Notes under the pieces: generated by a model
What the model was told of the DNA's origin: nothing
Database searches by the model: none
The model's input: only the letters and a program-made list of their open reading frames with translations
Part shown: piece after piece, positions 33,818 through 45,420 of the stretch
How positions within the stretch are numbered: position 1 is the first letter of the stretch
Layout of the letters: the number at the start of each line of letters is the position of its first letter
Made by a program: the position numbers and the translations under genes
Source of the DNA: Drosophila persimilis
Taxonomy: Eukaryota > Arthropoda > Insecta > Diptera > Drosophilidae
Direction: 5' to 3'
NCBI RefSeq assembly: GCF_003286085.1
Contig: NW_020825410.1
Location: 185,001-249,000 of the forward strand
DNA: 64,000 nucleotides

Positions 33818-33986
33818 AATCGAAATACCTAGCACAAGTAACTGGATCTGCCCTGATAAGTCGCTTCTTTTTGGTGTAGGGTAGATTCATTGCTTCTTCT
33901 TCGCTAATGATCTCCCTATCTACGTTTTTTTTAGCAAAACAAGCAACTCTGGCCACCGCGTTTCAGCAGCAGACAGAGTAATGAAA
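33818..33986 (-). pseudogene. Helentron Rep fragment, tandem unit 3
   Basis: A duplicate of 18147-18316. The T run encoding the K-rich stretch is one base shorter, which shifts the frame (ARVACFAKKNVD). A DINE follows at the same site. Confidence 0.8.
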
Positions 33987-35101
33987 CGAGGGGGAACGTT
34001 GTGAGTTGCTGCGGACACCGCAACTCTACAGTTATACCCGATACTAAGTCAGTATGGCTCTCCTCCGGCAGACGCCGCTAATATTAAACGACACGACAAA
34101 GAGTGCGTGCGAGAGAGACAGAAAATCAGTCTGAGCGTGACGTCGGACGCTGCGTAGCCAGTGCAAATTGATTTGTTCCTTTTGGCTATAAAAATGATCT
34201 GATCTGATCCAGATTCGGCAATCTGATAGATATGGTCGTTCTCTATGATTCTGCGTTTTTAGTTTTCTCGAATGTGTAATATTGTGGATGCAACAGATTT
34301 TCGTCCTTTGTGGGGGCGGAAGGGGGTGGGGCGAAATTTTGAGATATACGTTTTATAGTGAGATCTAACAGGAGTGCGGATACTAAATTTGGTTACTCTA
34401 GCCCTAATACTCTCTGAGATTTGTGAATATCCCAAGATTTGCATCCTTTGCGGGGGCGGAAGGGGGTGTGGCGAAATTTTGAAACAAACTCGTCTCGGTC
34501 CGATATATTAGGAGTGTGGATACCAAATTTGGTTGCTCTAGCTTTTATAGTCTCTGAGATCTAGGCGCTAATATTTTACTCTAAGCAAAGCCGCCTATGC
34601 TACGTGTGTGTTAGAGAGAGACAGGGCGAGAAAAAATTAAATTGTTTTCTTGATGCTGGCTATAATAATAATACGATCCAATTCAGATTCTGCAGTCTAA
34701 AAGATATGGTCATTCTCTACGATTCTGCGTTTTTGGTTTTCTCGTATCTTTAAAATTGTGGATGCCACAGATTTTCGCCCTTTGTGAGGGCGGAAGTGGG
34801 CGGGGCAAAGTTTTGAAATATTTTTGGAGCAGTGACATATTACAGAAGTCTGGATCCAAAACATCGTTGCTCTAGCTCTTATAGTCTTTGAGCACTATGC
34901 GCTGAAGGGGACGGACAGACGGACAGACGGACGGACGAACAGACGGACAGACAGACATGGCTCAATCGACTCGGCTATTGATGCTGATCAAGAATATATA
35001 TACTTTATGGGGTCGGAAACGATTCCTTCTGGACGTTACACACATCCACTTTTACCACAAATCTAATATACCCCAATACTCATTTTAAGTATCGGGTATA
35101 A
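33987..35101 (-). mobile_element. DINE-1 repeat, reverse, full length
   Basis: This is a complete reverse repeat from CGAGGGGGAACG to ATCGGGTATA with the hairpin, all three internal modules, the (GTCY)n tract in reverse (34910-34957) and the core. It is the full version of the DINE that is truncated at 18317 and 24587. It shows what was lost in those copies. Confidence 0.85.
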
Positions 35102-35227
35102 AAAGTAAATTTGTAGCTACAGATGTTGCTCGTACGGAGAACAACCTTCAACTAAACTGAGTCGTGGTCGTGGCTTTGCTTTCGATCCGACATATTTCAT
35201 TCAACTAAAACCTGAGAGACCCCTTCT
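35102..35227. other. Short spacer between oppositely oriented DINE repeats
   Basis: About 125 bp separate the reverse DINE from the forward DINE fragment. I see no reading frame and no match to other parts of the window. Confidence 0.5.
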
Positions 35228-35351
35228 ATATTCACAAATCTCAGGGACTATTAAGGCTAGAGTAACCAAATTTAGTATCCGCACTCCTGTTAGATCTCAC
35301 TATAAAACGTATATCTCAAAATTTCGCCCCACCCCCTTCCGCCCACACAAA
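35228..35351 (+). mobile_element. DINE-1 repeat, forward, left part (split by CR1)
   Basis: This begins in the middle of the repeat (ATATTCACAAATCTC) and stops at CCCACACAAA, where the CR1 LINE starts. The rest of the repeat resumes at 40018. Confidence 0.8.
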
Positions 35352-35876
35352 CTTCGTTCTCTTTCGTAGTGATCAGACGTGTTTTTGTTTTGCGCTCCGC
35401 ATTTTTCCTTTTGTTTCGAATAAACAGCCGGAGTTTTCCTAATTAAATTCTAAATATACTTTCTAACCAGACAACAATCTGGAAACCTATTCTTTTACGC
35501 GAGTGCATGCCTTTTGATTTGTGTTAAAATATTATTTAACTTTTTATTTTTCGGCGTCGGCTTGTGTTGTGTTGTGTTGTTGCAGTGAGTGAGTATTGCA
35601 TTGCAGTCCGCTCTCGTCTGGTAGCTTTTGTTGTCTTATCACTCTCTCGCTATCACCTCAACCTCAATAACTGTTCTTTCTCTCTCGCTCTTTCAACTTT
35701 CTGAGCAATAGCGCTCTCTATCTAGTAGCTCTCGCTATAACCGCTCTCCACTCTGCTCTCTTTTTTTCTTACCAATTCCGCTTTGAGCGTTGTCTGGCAC
35801 ATTGGTCTGATACCAATTTGTTTTGGAAATTTTTAATTTTTTTGATTTTATTAAAATATTTGAATAATAAAAAAAA

Positions 35877-36888
35877 ATGGAATTCGCTGTGGTCTGCGCT
35901 AAAAAAACCTGCAAGAAGCAGATCACTCACGATCAGCCAAATGTCCCCTGCTGGCTCTGCGACAGCGTAGTCCACGCAAAATGCGCGGGATTTTCTGGCC
36001 TCGTGAGCGATGCCATAGCCAAACGTAATGGCTTGCATTACAGTTGCGAGGCATGCCGTGCGGTGGAGAAAGACATGGTGGCTTTCATGAGGCAGACGCG
36101 GAGTGGCTTTAAGGAGCTGACCGTTGGTTTTAAAAACCAGTACGATCGGCTCCTAGCCATGGAGGCTCAGTTTAGCGGTTTAAAGCTGCTGAATGAGTCT
36201 CCGAGGCGCAAAAAGGTCACTCCGCGGGACCTGCAAGTGCCAACCGTCACTCAGCCGTCCGCCGCCGAAAAATTGACTCCGACCACTCCAAGTGTACAGC
36301 AGTTGATCTCGTTTGCCACTCCAAAGGCAACGAAAGCTGCTGGCGATGCAGATTCGGTAGCCGAATTCATCGCCTCGGAGAATGTGCAGCCAAGTACGTC
36401 TGCTGCGTCCGTGTCCGTGGTGTCCGCAAGTTCACTAGCTGTCCCGTCTATCCCGATCCCACCAGTAAATAGACGTTCCGGACCTCCGGATATTGCCACC
36501 ACAGGTACTAGACCTGCGGTGACTAAACCACTGGTGGGAGTCCCACCAAAACGACAAGTTTTTGTTTCACGGCTGGCCCCTGACCTCACATCTAATGATG
36601 TAACTGCTTTCATTCAAAGCAAAATAAAAGCCGTGGGTTTAAAGGTGGAGAAATTTAACTTCTTATGCCAGGGAGATAGCGTCGTTTAAGATAAGCATCT
36701 CCCCAACTCAATTTGACACCATTTGCTCCACCAAATTTTGGCCGGAGCATTTGGTGGTGAAGGAGTTTAAGGCTAAGAAGAAGAATAGGCCCCCCATATC
36801 GCTTCCAAATCTTTCCAGCGTGCCACCCTCAACCTCAACTTCCTCTTCCTCAACTTCCCGTCTTGCTCCAACCTTTGCAAAAAACTAA
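35877..36888 (+). pseudogene. CR1 ORF1 (PHD-like finger protein), one-base frameshift
   Basis: The ATG at 35877 opens MEFAVVCAKKTCKK. The first ~60 residues contain a Cys/His array (CAKKTC, CWLCDSVVHAKC, CEAC) like the PHD fingers known from CR1 ORF1 proteins. A low-complexity Ser/Thr/Pro middle part follows, then PPKRQVFVSRLAPDLTSNDV, an RNA-recognition-like start. The frame stops at 36689, but one extra G near 36670 explains this: in the next frame it continues with FKISISPTQFDTI and FWPEHLVVKEF to a stop at 36888. The protein is thought to bind LINE RNA. Confidence 0.75.
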
Positions 36889-36897
36889 CTTCTCTTT

Positions 36898-39716
36898 TAG
36901 TAACCTATCAGAATGTAAGAGGCTTGCGTAGTAAGCTCAGCATTCTTTTCCGGGATAGTGTTGCATTTGCTTCCCACGTTATTGTGTTTACTGAAACCTG
37001 GTTAAAGCCGGACATTCTTAGTTCCGAGGTTTTGGCAGGTCGGTACACAACTTTTAGAAAGGACCGTTCGTCTCGACGTGCAGGAGGGGTTCTAATTGCA
37101 GTGGACTCTTACTTCACGTCAGAACACTTCACAGTCCAAGTTCAACAGGAACTGGAATTCCTGTGTGTAAAACTGATTCTTCCCGCTTTCGCTATATTCA
37201 TTACTTGCTCGTATATCCCACCTTCTTCGGATATTTCAATTTATGAGCAGCACTTGTCCGCTTTAACCGCTGTTGCTTCCTCGCTATCTGATAAAGATCG
37301 TATGATAGTTCTTGGTGACTTCAACTTGCCAGGAACTGTTTGGTCTTCGGTAAACGAGTCTAGTATCCTAGTGCCCATGTCACGACATGACTTTGTTGAC
37401 GGCTTGCTTGACCTGTCCTTGTCTCAAGTCAATCATGTGAAAAATTCCTTGGGTCGATTGCTTGATCTATGCTTTGTATCGGATCCGACCATAGTGTTGT
37501 TAACCCGAGCCCTTCCGCTCACTATACCTGAAGACGCCTACCACCCTACTTTCGAGGTGTCGCTAGACATAGGACCAACTGTATTGGATCGGTCGAGTAG
37601 ACTACCTGAAAGTGTCCGCTGCTTTCGTAAAGCCGAGTTTGCGAAGCTTAATAACCTAATTAGGGATTTTGATTGGTCCGCTTTGTACTTGTGCACTGAT
37701 GTCACAAAAGCCACAAACATTTTTTACAATGCTCTTGGCACATTTTTTGATTCTTGTGTCCCGCTTTCTTGTCCGATTAGATCTGGAAAACCCCCTTGGT
37801 TTACCAAAGAGTTATCCAGTCTAAAAAACTTAAAATCAAGACTTTATAAAAAATTTCAAGAAGTGGGTTCTCCTACTTCTCACTCTCGTTATGTAATAGC
37901 TCGGTCAAACTTTTCAGTTCTTAATGCTCAATGCTATAAGAACTACCTATCTCGTTGCAGGATACGTTTTTCTCAGGACCCTAAACAGTTTTACTGCTTC
38001 GTAAACAGTAAGCGTAGAACGTCCGCACACCCATCCTCGCTATCATTTTGTAATACGTCGGCAAATAATGATCAGGCAATTGCCGATCTTTTTGCCCAGT
38101 TTTTCCAAACTACCTATTCTGAGGAACGCTACTCTGGTCAACCGTACCCATACGGATTACCGAGGTCGAACGGCATTTTCAGTCCCTTGTTAAATGAGTA
38201 TTCCCTACTTCAAGATCTTCGACTAGTTAAGCCGGTGTTTTCACCGGGTCCAGACGGGTTTCCAGGTTGTGTACTCAGGTACTGCGCCGAGACTCTGTGT
38301 GGACCATTGCTTAAACTATTCACCATGTCCATTGATTCATCTTGCTTCCCCCCAATCTGGAAGGAATCGTTTATAATTCCTCTCCATAAAAAAGGTAGTA
38401 AGTCTGATGTAAAAAATTATAGAGGTATAGCAAAGTTATCCGCTATTCCCAAATTGTTTGAGAAGGTTTTAACTCCGCACTTGCAACATCTCTGCAAGTC
38501 ACTTATATCTCCAACTCAGCATGGATTTATAAGGCGGCGATCAACCACCACGAACTTGTTAGAGTTTACCTCTTTCATTATTAAAGGCTTTCAAGGTAAC
38601 TTACAGACGGATGTTATTTACACCGACTTTAGTAAAGCATTCGACTCTGTAAACCATTCCCTTTTAGCACATAAACTTGACCTTTTAGGGTTTCCGCCCA
38701 ACCTCCTGAGATGGATTTCTAGCTATCTTTGTTCTAGGTCTCAAAGAGTCCTCTTCAAAAACTCCCTCTCTTTACCAGTAAAGGTTTCTTCGGGAGTACC
38801 ACAGGGCAGCCATCTAGGCCCCTTACTCTTCACACTCTTTATTAATGACTTGCCTTCAGTAATAACATACTCTCGAGTACTTATGTATGCGGATGATGTT
38901 AAACTCTGTGTCCAGTACAAGGACATTTCATTTCATTCTCGCTTGCAATCCGATCTCAATAGCTTTCAGTCATGGTGTTGTGCAAACTTGTTACACCTTA
39001 ATGCCTCGAAATGCAAAGTTATGACATTTCATCGTTCTAACCCTTTGTTGGCTCCCTACACCCTATTTGGGGGTTCTCTTGAGAGAATTACCCTGGTGGA
39101 TGATCTGGGTGTTATGTTAGATCCCAAGTTAAAGTTTTCCGAACACATTTCTACCATGGTAAATAAGGCCATGGGCGTGCTTGGGTTTATAAAGAGGTGG
39201 TCAAAGGAATTTGACGACCCCTATATAACAAAGACTCTCTATACCTCGCTTGTTCGTCCGATCTTAGAATACGGCTCCTGTGTATGGTGCCCTCAGTACA
39301 AAGTACACCAGGACCGTATAGAATCAGTACAGAAAAACTTTTTACTCTTTGCTCTGCGGGGCCTTAACTGGGATGCGGGTGTAAGACTCCCATCTTACTC
39401 TAGTAGACTATTATTAGTAAACCTCCCATCCTTAGTTAACCGTAGAAAAATGCTTGGTGTGATATTTATGCACAACTTGATCAGGGGTGACATAGACAGC
39501 CCTGATCTGTTGAGCCGCATAAACTTCACGATTCCTATTAGACTGACTAGAAACTTTATACCGTTGTTCCTTCCACTTTGTAGATCGAATTATTCCTTGC
39601 ATGAACCGTTTAGGGTCTTATGCTCGGACTATAATTCCCTCTACCATATTATATCCTCCACTAATTCTCTTCCTCTTATTAAATTACTAATCCTTACACA
39701 CCTTTCTAGTAATTAG
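36898..39716 (+). CDS. CR1 ORF2 (endonuclease and reverse transcriptase), open
   Basis: An uninterrupted frame of about 940 codons. The endonuclease opens with YQNVRGLRSKLS and contains TETWL, GDFNLPG and a C-terminal segment. The reverse transcriptase has SPGPDGFPG, KNYRGIAKLS, QHGFIRRRSTTTNL, YTDFSKAFDSVNH, GVPQGSHLGPLLF and the catalytic LMYADDVKL. It ends with VRPILEYGSCVWCP and a thumb/connection region. No RNase H is present, as expected for CR1. There is no ATG between the ORF1 stop and the endonuclease start, so translation would need reinitiation or a non-AUG start; the frame is open upstream of 36898. All key motifs are intact. Confidence 0.8.
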
Positions 39717-40017
39717 TAATTGTAGTGGTATTTGTATTTTGTATTTTCTTGCATGCTTAATTTCTTAATAAGTTTAGTGCTAATTTTCCTCGAAGGTTAG
39801 TCTAATATCTATCTTTCTTGCATGCTCGCGTTTGGTTCGGCTACGCACCGCGCGTCATGCGGCAGCGCCCCTCGGTCGGTTGGGCGGGAGGAGGGCTGCG
39901 TTTTGCCTGGGATCCGCGCGTAACAGCCTTCTGCTGGTGTCACACGGGCCACTTGACGGTGCAGTAATTGCATCGCCTCTTGTTAGATGCAGTCATTGCA
40001 TGTCAACGTCCAATTAA

Positions 40018-40342
40018 ACAAAGGACGAAAATCTGTTGCATCCACAATATTGCAGATTCGAGAAAACTAAAAACGCAGAATCATAGATAACGACCATATC
40101 TATCAGATTGCTGAATCTGGATCAGATCAGATAATTTTTGTAGCCAAAAGGAACAAATCAATTTGCAGTGGCTACGCAGCGGGTGACATCACGCTCAGAC
40201 TGATTTTCTGTCTCTCTCGCACGCACTCTTTGTCGTGTCGTTTAATATTAGCGGCGTCTGCCGGAGGAAAGCCATACTGACTTAGTATCGGGTATAACTG
40301 TAGAGTTGCGGTGTCCGCAGCAACTCACAACGTTCCCCCTCG
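40018..40342 (+). mobile_element. DINE-1 repeat, forward, right part
   Basis: This continues from 35351 after the CR1 element with GGACGAAAATCTG. It carries the right subterminal repeat, the hairpin and CCCCCTCG at 40342. It is followed directly by TTTCATTACTCTG of Rep, so this DINE was inserted in Rep in the same place as the reverse copies. Confidence 0.85.
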
Positions 40343-41200
40343 TTTCATTACTCTGTCTGCTGCTGAAACGCGGTGGCTAGAGTTGCTTGTTTTGCTCATA
40401 AAAAACGTAGATGGGAGATCATTAGCGAAGAAGAAGCAATGAATCTACCCTACACCAAAAAGAAGCGACTTATCAGGGCAGATCCAGTTACTTGTGCTAG
40501 GTATTTCGATTATAGGTATCGCGAGATTTTAAAAGTTCTGAGGAATTGGGAGGGCATTTTCGGAGAAAACTTCGTCATAAAATATTATTGGCGTGTTGAA
40601 TTCCAACAAAGAGGTTCCCCCCATATTCACGGCATGTTTTGGCTGAAAGATGCCCCAGCAGTGGACTTAACCAGTACAGAGTCAATTTCAACAGTTATAG
40701 CCTTCATTAACAACCATATTACAGTAGATGTCACAGACTCTGAATTAGCTCCGTATGTTGAATACCAAAAGCATCGGCATAAGGACATGTCATGTCTTAA
40801 AAAAGCCAATAAAACTGGAAAAAAAGTTTGTAGATTCGGTATTCCATACCCTCCAATGCCCCAAACGGAGATATTGAGTCCACTGCCGGAGGAAACTCCA
40901 AACCTTGATTTTCACCAAGGAAATTTTAAGAAAATTCAAGACCTACTAAATTCTGATCAATCCTCTGATATGATTGATCACTTGAGCATATTTGAGAACT
41001 TTCTTTCGCACGACCAAGTGAGCCTCAATTACGAGGACTACAAATATGCAATTTCTTCTGGTTTAAAGAAACCACACATTTTTCTAAAAAGGTCATTTGC
41101 TGAGATTTGCGTTAATGCTTATAATAAACACATCCTTTTAATGCAAAGGGCCAATATGGATATCCAATACATTTTGGACCCTTATGCATGCTGTAGCTAT
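40343..41200 (+). pseudogene. Helentron Rep catalytic fragment, forward
   Basis: Forward-strand copy of the 7970-8797 segment. It runs from the DINE insertion point through YFDYRYREILKVLRNWEG, FQQRGSPHIHGMFW (HUH metal site), KKVCRFGIPYPPMP and ANMDIQYILDPYACCSY, where the BEL LTR begins. The 23 residues the open frame adds after YACCSY are LTR sequence. The N-terminal region and helicase are missing. The frame near the start differs from the short fragments (LIKNVDGR against LLKKNVDRE), which indicates a small indel. Confidence 0.8.
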
Positions 41201-41802
41201 TGTTCAGCCACAGACAAGTATTTAATGAATATTAGGAATATACAGTTCAATCTCATACACAAATACTCATAAATAAAATTGTCCATGTCATTTCATGTAA
41301 ATGAATATGACGACACGAAAAATACATTAGCAACTAAGAATAGACAATAGCACTTGTAAACTCGAACCCACCAAAAGGGATCAAGCAATAAACTATCTAC
41401 TTTATTGCTGCCAAGTACCTAAGTAAATGCGCTGAAATATAACCCCCGCACAGAGTAAGTGTAAGTACCCAATCTAAAAATACACTCACAAGGAGCCTGT
41501 GCGTTCCTTCCCATAGAATAAGAGTACCACTGCTAGCTATATAAGGAGATGCATATGTTCAATAAAAATCAGTATTACAAACAGTACCATAGCTGCCTGT
41601 CACTCATCTTCCATCGCAATCATCACAGGCTGTCTTCAGATTTCTTCGCTGTGTCTTCAGATCCTCCCTTGCGCACCGTAGGATACCCACTCCGCAGTCC
41701 AACTGGTTCAAGTTCTAGTTGCGACGACCAAACTGTAGACGGTTTATGTACCGTATGCAACCCAGCTTCCTACACACACACACACACACACACACATTAA
41801 CA
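41201..41802 (+). mobile_element. BEL-1 long terminal repeat, complete, 5' copy
   Basis: The LTR begins TGTTCAGCC and ends ATTAACA (TGTT...AACA ends), 602 bp. It is followed by TTTGGTGACCCCGACC, the likely primer-binding site. It contains a TATA box and AATAAA, and a (CA)n of about 13 units near its 3' end that varies between copies. It lies inside the Rep gene immediately after the YACCSY codons. Confidence 0.8.
41536..41566 (+). promoter_or_regulatory. LTR TATA box and polyadenylation signal
   Basis: GCTATATAAGG lies at about 41536-41546 and AATAAA at 41561-41566, a close spacing typical of compact LTRs in which the same region directs start and end of the RNA. The same pair is present in the LTRs at 7537-7969, 45421-46041 and 58192-58764. 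Confidence 0.65.
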
Positions 41803-43239
41803 TTTGGTGACCCCGACCTTGGTCATCCTTTCAAACTGTCTAACAAGCTACAGTGAAAGGATTCGATCTGGACATCAGATTGAAGCAGTCGACAGGAAAT
41901 CTTCAATAAAAATTTGGCATCAGGCCATACACTTACGGTAGCATCTCCTACCAATAAGTATCACTTTGGCAAATCTGACATATTCAGGTTATCAGCCAAC
42001 AGAAAAACAGCTATAGAATTCGATTACCACCAAGGTAATCAATTTTTGTTGTTACGTGCGTTCCATAAATAGGAAACAGCACAAATCCCTCCATCCAACA
42101 CATCACCTGTACTATTACCTTTCTGACCAACAACGGTTGCGATTCGGAGCGTATCCAGCTGCAAAGCAAATAAAACACTCCCAACGGGTCAAAAAGTAAT
42201 AAGTACAAACAGATAGAATGGATACACATATGGAGGCAGAAGCTGCCGCTACAATGGCAATGGATGTGCAGCAAGAGATTGGTGAGGAAATATCGAGGCG
42301 CATTCGGAACTTTAAAAAAGATTCCCAAGAACGAAAGCAAACGGCTTCTTATTTTCAAGCCAAAATATCAGCACTCGAAAATGCGTGGAATCGCTTCAAC
42401 AAAAACGACTCCAAACTTCGCGATACAGACAAAACAACATGTAAGCAACACATTACGATCTTTACCGAATGCATGGATAAGCTATCACAGACGTCTAGTG
42501 CTCGTGGGGAACGGTAAATCGTCTTTAAAGAAAAGCATGAGTATCCTCCAGTAGATCCCAAAGAAAGCGGTCTGATCCAGCAGCCCTCGAAGGATTACAG
42601 CAAACTGCTTTCACTATGTCGCCGACAAAAGTCCATAGTAGAGTCCGTTAAACGCAATCTGGAACAACTTTCAGAGGCGGAAGGACGCACATCAAGTGAT
42701 TTGATAAAATCACTATGGACTCAAGCGCAGGAAGTCCACTTCACAATTCATGAGGAATATGAGGACCCAGTGGAAGGAGGATATGACATGGAATCCTACC
42801 TAACACTGGAAAAAAAGGTCCAAAGAGCATAGGCAAAATCAGCCACACCAAACACGGATAACGTGCATCTTCCACGCATCAGCATCCCAAAGTTTGATGG
42901 GGATTTATTAAAATGGACCCAGTTCTTAGATCTTTTCTCATGCATGGTGCATGAGACCAACATGCCTACGGTGAAAAAGATGTGGTATCTTAAATCCACC
43001 GTTACCGGCGAGGCAGAAAGATTGATTCGACATATCGATCTAAAGGAAGAAAATTATGAAGCCGCTTGGGAAATACTAGTTGACGCATACAACAATCCCA
43101 GCGATGTTTCGAACACGGTACTGAACCGCTTCCTCAATCACCAAACAATTAATGACGATCCCAAGTCATTAAAAGTTGTATATAACAACCATAGAATCCC
43201 TTGCATCACTAAAGGGATTGGGCATCAATATATCTACAT
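41803..43239 (+). mobile_element. BEL-1 internal region, forward arm of palindrome
   Basis: Primer site, leader and gag up to CATCAATATATCTACAT at 43239, where the sequence turns into the reverse copy. It forms the left arm of the palindrome. A deletion of about 35 bp near 42436 (between GACAAAAC and ACATGTAAG) is shared with the right arm but absent at 11555 and 59410. Confidence 0.8.
42218..43239 (+). pseudogene. BEL gag, forward arm, broken
   Basis: Starts MDTHMEAEAAATMAM. It has a stop after SSARGER (CGG TAA where the 11334 copy reads CGT CAA). A second open segment from 42863 carries HLPRISIPKFDGDLLKWTQF and AWEILVDAYNNP. AGAG is shortened to AG in LKELYITT (here LKVVYNNH), shifting the frame. 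It ends at the palindrome centre. Confidence 0.8.
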
Positions 43240-45005
43240 CAATTCTTTGCGTAAAACCATTGTGAAGGGATTTCATGAGCACATTTACTCGTGCTCTGCT
43301 GGTCTTTGATTGACCTCCAATTCCTTCGATCCGTAATGTTGTGTCTTTTAGTTTGAGGGACAACATTGATGCCATTCGTTCAGAGATCAAGTTTATCTGT
43401 GATCCTGAATCTAGCAGTGCTCTGAAATTAGCAACCTGCCCGTTGTTGGCTTCTACTGCCACCTTTGCTGTGGCCAGAAGATTGTAACTATTGTTACTTG
43501 CTGCACCAACCGTCGGGCCTCTTGATTCTGTAGCTGCGCCTGATGCTGTTTCCAAATATAGCATCGTGTTGTGCTTCTTGTCACACTTGAAGCAGTTTCG
43601 TCCAGGGCATGCGTTTGTTTTGTGATTTGTTCTAAAACAATTAACGCACATTTTTTGTTTTTGTACCCAATTTAGTCGTTCTGATGGAGATTTGGAGCGA
43701 AATTCTTCGCATCCGTAGAGCCAATGGCTTGCTTTTTTGCAGAATGTGCATAAGGGTGCTCGCGTTCTCCCTGTGTTTGCTGATGCACATGTCGTGCCTT
43801 TTGGCTCTCTCCTTGATGCTGGTGGCTTCTTACTGGTTCCTAGAACCCGAATTTTTTGCTCCAAGAACTGAAGCATCGTATCCAGCGCCTGAATGTTCTT
43901 TGAGCTTCCCAATGATTGCTCATACAAGGCCTTATTTGTTACATCCAGTTTGTTTCTGATAATTGCAATCAATATCGGATCCCATGTAGATATATTGATG
44001 CCCAATCCCTTTAGTGATGCAAGGGATTCTATGGTTGTTATATACAACTTTTAATGACTTGGGATCGTCATTAATTGTTTGGTGATTGAGGAAGCGGTTC
44101 AGTACCGTGTTCGAAACATCGCTGGGATTGTTGTATGCGTCAACTAGTATTTCCCAAGCGGCTTCATAATTTTCTTCCTTTAGATCGATATGTCGAATCA
44201 ATCTTTCTGCCTCGCCGGTAACGGTGGATTTAAGATACCACATCTTTTTCACCGTAGGCATGTTGGTCTCATGCACCATGCATGAGAAAAGATCGAAGAA
44301 CTGGGTCCATTTTAATAAATCCCCATCAAACTTTGGGATGCTGATGCGTGGAAGATGCACGTTATCCGTGTTTGGTGTGGCTGATTTTGCCTATGCTCTT
44401 TGGACCTTACTTTCCAGTGTTAGGTAGGATTCCATGTCATATCCTCCTTCCACTGGGTCCTCATATTCCTCATGAATTGTGAAGTGGACTTCCTGCGCTT
44501 GAGTCCATAGTGATTTTATCAAATCACTTGATGTGCGTCCTTCCGCCTCTGAAAGTTGTTCCAGATTGCGTTTAACGGACTCTACTATGGACTTTTGTCG
44601 GCGACATAGTGAAAGCAGTTTGCTGTAATCCTTCGAGGGCTGCTGGATCAGACCGCTTTCTTTGGGATCTACTGGAGGATACTCATGCTTTTCTTTAAAG
44701 ACGATTTACCGTTCCCCACGAGCACTAGACGTCTGTGATAGCTTATCCATGCATTCGGTAAAGATCGTAATGTGTTGCTTACATGTTGTTTTGTCTGTAT
44801 CGCGAAGTTTGGACTCGTTTTTGTTGAAGCGATTCCACGCATTTTCGAGTGCTGATATTTTGGCTTGAAAATAAGAAGCCGTTTGCTTTCGTTCTTGGGA
44901 ATCTTTTTTAAAGTTCCGAATGCGCCTCGATATTTCCTCACCAATCTCTTGCTGCACATCCATTGCCATTGTAGCGGCAGCTTCTGCCTCCATATGTGTA
45001 TCCAT
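43240..45005 (-). pseudogene. BEL gag and protease start, reverse arm, broken
   Basis: It has the same early gag stop and shortened LKVVYNNH frame as the forward arm. From 44047 the reverse frame is open and continues through the zinc knuckles (LCTFCKKASHWLYGC, CVNCFRTNHKTNAC, CFKCDKKHNTML) into the aspartic protease (FRALLDSGSQINLISERMAS). It then joins antisense arm sequence after NGFTQRI. Here the CTFC knuckle and the protease region deleted in the tandem array are intact. Confidence 0.8.
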
Positions 45006-45420
45006 TCTATCTGTTTGTACTTATTACTTTTTGACCCGTTGGGAGTGTTTTATTTGCTTTGCAGCTGGATACGCTCCGAATCGCAACCGTTGTTGGTCAG
45101 AAAGGTAATAGTACAGGTGATGTGTTGGATGGAGGGATTTGTGCTTTTTCCTATTTATGGAACGCACGTAACAACAAAAATTGATTACCTTGGTGGTAAT
45201 CGAATTCTATAGCTGTTTTTCTGTTGGCTGATAACCTGAATATGTCAGATTTGCCAAAGTGATACTTATTGGTAGGAGATGCTACCGTAAGTGTATGGCC
45301 TGATGCCAAATTTTTATTGAAGATTTCCTGTCGACTGCTTCAATCTGATGTCCAGATCGAATCCTTTCACTGTAGCTTGTTAGACAGTTTGAAAGGATGA
45401 CCAAGGTCGGGGTCACCAAA
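43240..45420 (-). mobile_element. BEL-1 internal region, reverse arm plus palindrome spacer
   Basis: The reverse BEL runs from its leader at 45420 through gag and the protease start to 43240, where it meets the forward arm. 43240-43983 is the unpaired spacer, since the forward arm lacks this part. 43984-45420 pairs with 41803-43239. Symmetric positions sum to 87223 over the inner arms. Confidence 0.85.

Larger units (their letters stand above)
35352..40017 (+). mobile_element. CR1-clade LINE, near complete
   Basis: A 4.67-kb non-LTR element splits a DINE repeat. The bases ACAAA are found at both boundaries and may be a 5-bp target duplication. It has a ~525-bp 5' region with no gene, ORF1 with a PHD-like finger, a long open ORF2 and a 300-bp 3' region containing a GC-rich block (39830-39930). 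The protein features resemble Drosophila CR1-type elements. Base composition and codon usage differ from the GC-richer LOA and R1 LINEs. It is probably one of the youngest insertions here. Confidence 0.8.

Noticed and set aside
39830..39930. GC-rich block as a possible structural RNA gene
   Set aside because: It lies in the 3' untranslated part of the CR1 element and is more simply explained as its 3' recognition region. I see no tRNA or rRNA signature.
41201..41272. Last 23 residues of the Rep open frame (SATDKYLMNIRN...)
   Set aside because: They are encoded by the BEL LTR and appear wherever the LTR follows Rep. They are not part of the native protein.
43684..43959. Forward frames of the palindrome spacer
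   Set aside because: They are antisense to BEL gag zinc knuckles and protease.
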